Below, in pieces: positions 27,868 to 36,157 of a DNA stretch of 64,000 nt. Each line of letters opens with the position of its first letter. Within the stretch, counting starts at the first letter, position 1. The position numbers and the translations under genes were made by a program. The stretch comes from Apis mellifera (taxonomy: Eukaryota; Arthropoda; Insecta; Hymenoptera; Apidae), in the NCBI RefSeq assembly GCF_003254395.2, contig NC_037638.1:6187001-6251000 (forward strand), in the 5' to 3' direction. The notes under the pieces were generated by a model. The model was not told where the DNA came from, did not search any database, and saw nothing but the letters and a program-made list of their open reading frames with translations.

Positions 27868-30800
27868 TTATCTCGACCGAGTCTTTTACATTTTTATTGA
27901 AAACAATTTTCAAAATAATGCTCGCATCGGTGGTTACGATATAACTTTTTTCATTTTCGATATGGAAAATAGAGTCAGTGATATTTAAATATGAAATTTT
28001 TAATAAATTCTACGTATCCACGGTCTTTTAACGTTCCGTGCACCCGTTTTGAAAGCTGCTTTAAATAACAGTTGAACACAGAAATTAGCTAAAGTAATTA
28101 ATAAAAGCTTCGAAAATATACAGTGTACAGCTATGATACGCAATTTATAAAATTTCAAGTGAAATAAATTTAAAGAGAAATAAGTTTGTTCCGCGCTATT
28201 AATTTTCTAAAAATTTTTTTGTTTCCGATCAATTCTCTTTTTACCTTCTTTTTCTTTCTTTCTCGAAGAATAAAAACATGACGTTAATTAATTAAATCGT
28301 AAATTAATAAAGTTAATAAAAAAAATCTACTGTGTTCTTTTTTCTCGAATTAACATGTAATATATTATTCATATGACGATATTATTGATACAACATGGAC
28401 AATATAAATTTTATGATAATTTATAAAATCAATTTACATCAAGCAGTTTATAAATTACGAAAATGAACGCAATATAAAATATTATTACGCTAATGGATAT
28501 AAAATTTCTCAAAATTAAAAACAATACGTCAAATTATAACGTTTCTTCATTGCACGTTTGTTTTTAAAGATATAATAATTTAAACAATCTGTTAATCAAC
28601 AATACCTGTATAATACAACACGTATCGCAAACCAAGGATTATTATCAAGATGAATCTTCAAAAATCATCGTAAATCCATCGATATAAAAATTAACCGCTC
28701 ATTAACCTCTTTTCGAAAGGCTATCGGGCTCTCCGTGGTGTTCGCAAATCAATCGGACATGGACGACCATCGTCGTTCAACCGAGATCGTTCATTGGCCG
28801 ATCTCGTCGCTGGATGGTGGCGCTGCGGTCGATCGAAATAAATATCGCGCACGCCTACGTTCAATGTCCAAAACCGTGGATAACCCTGTCGATGCCACTC
28901 GATCCGCTGTCGAGCATACGAGTGACAATCGTTTTCACCGAGTCACTCCAACGTCTACTCGACGTCACTCGATAATCACCGGAACGGGACGATTTTGAAA
29001 TCGAGCGGCGAGTGTTCGCGCGGCGAAAATTTCCGTTCAATATATTTCTTCACCCGCGCTCTACGAGCAATTAGGACAGTTTTGACGCGTGCCAAAACGT
29101 CCAATTATAATTGCGCGATTATTGGGAGAGGGGAGGGGGGGGAGAGTCTACGTACGTGGGATGGTGGGGAAATTTCCAAGGGAATGGACGATTTTAACGT
29201 CTACTTGGTTGTGAATATTTTCGATGATGGAGGGGGGCGCGTTAATGATTCGGGCGTTTGACGAATCATTTTTCGCGTTGTTGAAGAATTTAATTGAACG
29301 AATACGAAGATAAATGTGGTTAATGTAAATTGGCTTGATTCGAATTTGATTAATTAAATATTTAATTAAAAATTAAATAAATTACGAAACGATGTTAGAA
29401 AAAAAGATAAAAGTAATTGGTTAAATGTAACAGGAGTCGATATTCGAATAAATTAATAATTTCTTTTTTGCAAAATTTTTATTTCCTCTTATTAATTACT
29501 CTGTTTTAATGTAACGAGAATGAATTAATGAAACAGTTTATCAGATATAGTAAGGTATGTTGCAATGCATTTTACTATTCTGATAAATATAAGTAATGTT
29601 CTCCGTTCCATTCCTTTCCGTGTAATTAAATTTAAGTACATTTAAGGAGCGTTAATTCGAGTCGATTTTTCTTTGTTGCAACAATCCCTTAACATGTTTA
29701 AAGATCACCTAGATTTTAATATATATAAAATACAAAAACTTTCTTACAAAATTTCTTAAAATAAGACTTCAATTTCCAGAAAATGGACTTTGAAGTCAAC
29801 TGTGTATAACTTCATTTTCGATAAATCGATAGATACCGATACTTTACGTCGATATCGAACCAGAATGATAGGTAATAGTAAATTAACCATGCTGATAAAT
29901 AATACAACTATGAGCGCAGGAAAAAAAAAAGGAGATATATATATATAGTTATCTAAATTCTAGTTTCCCCTATATCAAAAACAAGGTCACGCGAAACCTT
30001 TATAAACCTTTATCAAATTTCTACTAAAAATAGTTGCACATCGTTTTTAAAGCGCATACATATCGATTAAATTTTTTATAATGCTAGTACTTTCACAAAT
30101 ATGGAATAAAAAAAACTTCATCGAAAAACAACACCTTTTCTTCACTACAAAATACATATTTTTTTCCCCTCAATTTTATGCGCCTATTAAGTTGACCCCT
30201 TGTTCTCCAGTGAGAAAATATCAATTAAATTTTTTTAATCCGTGAGGAATTCCTAGAACGGTCTAATGGATACCATTGTTTTCCTCGAAGAGCGAAGATG
30301 GTGGTTCCAGCCGGGGAAGAATTCGTGAAAAATGGGCGGTAAAAGGGAGGATAGATAGACGAGAATATTGTCACGTGGACGCACTTACCCGCGCAAAGGT
30401 CTTCCATTTTTCCTCGAGTAATCGCTGAATAATACCACCGTCCAGCATGTCCAAGTGCTCCTCCTTCGTACCGTTCAGAATGATAAATAGCGCCGAGTTC
30501 CAGTCTGAAATAGAAATTCGGGTTGGACCATTTGCGGTTAATGGAACATCACTTTAGGGTTCTCTCTCTACGCCTGTGATAATTATGGGTTTTGCATTAG
30601 CGGCTATATATATTAGATGCGCGAGCTTCCCACAGAAGGCGGCAGGAGGCGATACTGGAGCAGTGATGGCGGCTTTTTCCGTAACCGCGCCACGTGCGTC
30701 CCCCGAACTTTCTTGCATGCAAAGATAAAAGTTTACCGCGGGTTTGCGGAAGAATTCCACCGGAATCGTTAATCTGCCCACCGAACTTGGCAAAAGTCAG

Positions 30801-31962
30801 CTAGCTAATGTCGGTTCGATGCCACCACCCTCGACCCGATTTTCGACCCGAACTCGTGTAAACGACATTCTTCGGCCAGTGTACTTTAACAAATTCTCCT
30901 TTTGTATAATTCTGCCCCTTGCATCTAAAGGAAGAGGAAAATTTTACAAAATTGATCGCGTTTTTGTGGAATGAGATTAGTGACAATCCTAGGGATCCCT
31001 AACATCTTTAAATATTAATTTAAAGGCAATGTTCACGTTAATTATAATAATTATTGAAAACTGCTGTTACATCGTATAAAATTGATTCGTATGAGGAATA
31101 TTTAATGGATTCTGTGAAAGTATTGTCGATCCTTTTGTTAACAATAATTGATATTATTACTGAAATTTGGTGTTCAAACATATGTAAGATAACTTTTTTT
31201 CTCCCAATAGGGAAAAGTAAGTTCGATACAAGATGATGAAGAAATCTTAGATCATATTTCAAAGTTTCAAAACGTTCATTAATTACGAGTATACTTTCAC
31301 CGGTAAATGGATCGCACGATGATATACATTCACTGACCATCTGTTCCCGATCACTATATCGAGTCCCATAGACGAGAATTCTTTTAAGAAATTATTCCTT
31401 TATAACGTTTCAACTTCCTAGTACAAAATAAATAACATTCACACCGAAATACGTACAATTTAAACAAAATAATTCCTTGCACTTGTGTTTTAATTTATAA
31501 AAATTCGCCAAATTTTCTATGGAAAATTTTTTATCGTCAAAAAATATTCTTCAATAACTAAAACTTCCAACCTAACCTCTTTTCTCTGGATACATAAAAG
31601 AATATTATCCAACGATTACTACATCCCCTCCCTTAATTTTTACAAATTTCGTTCACAGCCCAAACGTACGATTCAACGACGAGAAACTTTTGTTTCAAAG
31701 TCAATTTACCACGGACGAATTTTCCATCGGAATCCACCTCTTTTCCATCGAAGCGAAGAACATATCACTCCTTACAAATCCCCATCGCACATTTCATCCA
31801 ACTCAAACTTCCCGTCCAAACAAACTCGAATCACATTTCCCCTCCCCCCCCCTGTTTAAATTACAAACTCACTTCCTCTCCCCCTCCTTACGATCTAACA
31901 CCAAGTTACAGCAATTTCATTGATCACGAAACAAAAGCACCCAACCCTCCCGTGAAAGATTC

Positions 31963-32044
<82 letters not shown>

Positions 32045-35000
32045 TGGAACACAACGGCCAATGAACCCTTAACCGTGTCATCCGTATCGATTATCGAATT
32101 TTGTTCACCTGACTTCACCGTGAAATATTAAGCGTTCATCGTTGCCTAAGTTTCCCCAAACTTTGCCCCATCCCCTTCCCCTCCCCCTCCTTTTCCATCG
32201 AGCGGATTCGTTTTCGGGACCTGCCCTCCCCCCTCCCGAAACTTTCCATCAAATTGTTGGAAGGGAGACAACGGACGTATACAGTCGCGACGCCTCCTCC
32301 ATCGTCCCCCTCCTCAGGACTCTTTAATCAGTCTTTGAAAGCGGGCAAAAGCCGCTTTCACGGTGGTTCGAAGCGTCACCCAAGTTCCTGTTTCGGATGT
32401 ATTTTTTTTTTTTTTAAGGGAGAGGTTGACGTTTTAACGTTTGAACGCCGCCACTTCGAGAGGCTCGATCGAGGATCGATGTTGGAAGGGAGGGGGAAGT
32501 TTTTTTCCAGTAAAAAAAAAGAAAAAAGTTTTCCTTGTACATAGATATCTATCGTTTAATCCTTTTCTCGTGACGAATTTACGTTATCCGATTTTTAGTT
32601 AAGTATAATGTAAAATCTCGATCATATAATCGAAAATTAAAATAGAGGGAAAAATTGTTCAAAATATTGGTTGAATTAAACATTTTTCAAAAATATATTA
32701 CATATATATTGTAGATAATAAAATTCAAATGGAAGAGAAATATCGTTTACTCGATTATTTCGAAGATCGAAAGGTTAGCATTTCAAGGTCAGCGAAATCG
32801 GCGAGGACACGCCTTTTCCACGGTCCCATCCCCCCCTCCGTTCTTCTCCCTTTCGCGCGCCATGGCGCGACGCCATTGATGACAGACTTGCCCCGCGACA
32901 GCTTTTGCCCCGAGGAAATTGAATTTCAGATATGGGAGCAAAATTGCTACGAATAACCTCATCCCCCGTCCAAAAACTTTCCATTCGATTCCGTCCTTTC
33001 GATCGAATCGGTGACCGTAGCTTTTGAAACGAGCATGTCGATCGTTCGCCGAATTATATCGAGGCACATCCATTGTGAGATTCGATTTAGCGATGGTACG
33101 GTACAGGGGAATATTAATTCCACTGACCACTTTGATGTCTCGGCCTGATGCCTCGATGCTATTATGAGAATGACCAACGATCGATTGGATCCGCGGGTAA
33201 ATGGGGGGGCGCTACTTGTTCGAGAATAACGATGAGAAATTTGGATGGTTTTGTGAATGCGAAGATAGTGATGTCGTTTTCGATCTTTGGAAGAGAAGAA
33301 ATTTTTTTGCGAGTTTTAATTATAACGTGTTTGATAAAAATCATATATGTCTACAGAAAGAAAAGGATTAAGTTTTTATTTAGTTATAAGTTTATCCAAG
33401 TTTTTTGTGACAAGCATCACAAATATGAAATAATTTTCAAGATATTCTTTTATGGAATAATCACCTGTTATGTTTCCTCTCTGAAATGTTCTATACAACT
33501 CGACACAAAAGAACTTTCCAAGATATATCTTTATTTTATCAAAAATAATCCTCCATTATTTCTGAAACATTGTATACAACCTGACAAAACCTAAAAGGAT
33601 ACAAAATAACTCTGTATTAGATCTTTCCACAACGTACTCTGTCAAACAATCCTTTATTTATCCCTGTACAACATCCTCTGTACAATCTAATCTAATCTAA
33701 AAGAACACAAGCCAGTATTATTTGATTTTATCACGATACATATTTATTCTATCAATCAATTTTCTTTTATCTCTTTGTACAACATAAAAAAAGAGTTAAC
33801 TAAAACAGTTTTCATCGTTCGATTTTTCCACGATACACCTCTTACTTATTTTTGTACAATCTAACCTAATCTAAATGAATAATACAAAATAATTTTCGTC
33901 GTTCGATCTTTCCATCATACACATTACCTCTGAAACGTTGTATACGACATAACCTAAGAGGATATAAGACAGTTTCGATCTTTATACACAATATATATTC
34001 TCTTAAATAATTCTCTTTTGTCCCTGCACATAACATAACCTAAAAGAACACAAGACAGCTTTCATTGTTTCTATTATACACACTAAACTCCGAAGCGCGT
34101 TTCGTACAACGCGCATAACCTAAAAGGACACAAGGCAGTTTCTATCATTCGATCTTTCCACAGCGCGTCTCCGCTCTGTCGAACAGAAGTTCGCATACAC
34201 GAGAAACTTACCTACCGGTGGTACGCCGATTCGTCACCGCAACTCGTAATTATATCCAACTCGGGCACGAACCAACTCGCGAAAGTTTTGCCCGACGATT
34301 CTCTCGCACGCTCCTCGTCCTTCCCCCCACCACCACCGAACGAGGAGGAGGAGATCAACGATTGGACGCAGCGCCCCGCAAAAACGGACGTTGAACCGAA
34401 GTTGAATAACGATTTCAGCCTTCTCTATCGGCGATAATCATCCTTAAGTGCTGCGTCCGGATAATTATTAACGTTTCAACGGAGGCGGCCATCCCTTTGG
34501 TAATCGATTTAAGCTATCTTTCCGAGGTTAATTTCATCGAGGGAGACATCAAAAGTCGATCGTTGGTGATGTAATAGCGCGACAGATTATATCAGGAAAC
34601 CTCTGTGAACGCACACGGCCGATGCATTTTCGTGTCAGGCACCGGTTGATGGAGACAAAGAGGCGTTAGGAATTTCATCGATCAACTTTATCGCTTTTAG
34701 TTCGTTGCCGGTATTTCGTTTACTATCTCTCTCTCTCCCTTCCCTTTCTCCCGCGTGATCGATAATGACACAACACGTGTGCGAAAGCGTAGTGTACTTT
34801 CTTTGTTTTCCCTCTCGATTCCTGGCCGTGGATTGGAATATTGGCAGCGATGGGTTATATCGAGCTATAGGCATTGACGGTTATGAATTGGATGGTAGAA
34901 GATCTGGTTAAAAGTTGAGATATTGCGAAATAAAATAAATTAATTATTTAAGGAATAAGGTAGATGAAATTGAAGTAAAGAGAAGTGATTGATTTTTTTT

Positions 35001-36069
35001 TTTTATACAATAAAATTGTTTGTCGATTCGAAAGGATTTTTGATAGCGAATATTGATTTTCGATGAATAGGAAAAAACAGTTGTGAAACAACGAAAAATG
35101 CAACGAAATTCAAAATGGGTGTGCATATCGACGACAACACTTGCGCTTGAACACGTATGCAAAAAAAAAAAAAAAAGCTGATACGTAGAAAAAAAAACTC
35201 TTCTTTATATTTTATATTTCTTAGGAAACTTTATGACACGACTATAGAATAGAAAATGGCCATAAGGTATATACATTGCACACAAATCATCAATCTCGAA
35301 TATGTTAACATAATAAAGGATAAACTAAAATAACTATACATTGTATAACATGAGTTTGCAACTTAATTATTGATAATAATTTTTGTAAAATAATTATGTA
35401 AAGACAATATAGAGAAACGCATTATATCGCTCTAAGTAACCAAAAAATTATGAAAAAGTCGAGAAAGAAGCGAAAAAGAGAAAAAAATTTGAACTTGACT
35501 AGTTTACTCTTAACCAACAAACCTCGCCTCCACAATAATTAAGCGTAAGGAAGGAGGTCGAGCCAAAGTTCATCTATCTCCCTTCTGGTGTACCCAACAT
35601 CACCTCCCACCTCTAGACTCAGTTATCGAGGAATCCATCGGATGACATTCAAGTCGCGGTGACAAAGACCGCCACGGCTAGGAAACGAAGGAACGTAAAG
35701 AGACGTGGAGGGAGTGAGGTTAAGGAAGGAGGAGCGGGTGAAAGGATAATGGATTCCGAAACTAAATGAAACGCGAGCGCCCAACTCTGCGTCCGCGGCT
35801 AATCTCGAAACTTCGTTAAATGGCCGTAATTGCATCCTGCAACGACCCGCTTTCTCTTGTCTTCCTTCTTATATACCACCTTCTCCAAGGGTGATCTCTC
35901 CCCAACGTTGCACAATCTTCCGCCCAACACCCACTCTTTCTTCATTCCGTCTTATCTATGTATGTTTCTTTCCCAAACGTTATCCATGAATCACCCAAAC
36001 GTCTGGAAAACTCGCACCCTATCGTGAGATACATTCACGTTGCACGAGTTCGAAGATGAATCAAATGAG

Positions 36070-36157
<88 letters not shown>

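Noticed and set aside
28735..28998. 87-codon plus-strand frame in a CpG-rich island
   Set aside because: It begins at GTG, not ATG, has no domain or splice context and composition matches the island; a regulatory island is more likely.
31924..32118. Open frame consisting largely of Ser-Leu repeats (and the Arg-Glu/Ser-Leu frames at 35991-36321)
   Set aside because: Translations of the GA microsatellites; not genes.
33148..33594. 148-codon plus-strand open frame, the longest outside nan
   Set aside because: No recognisable domain, lies antisense in nan intron 2 and runs into the degenerate 80-bp repeat array; long frame best explained by chance.
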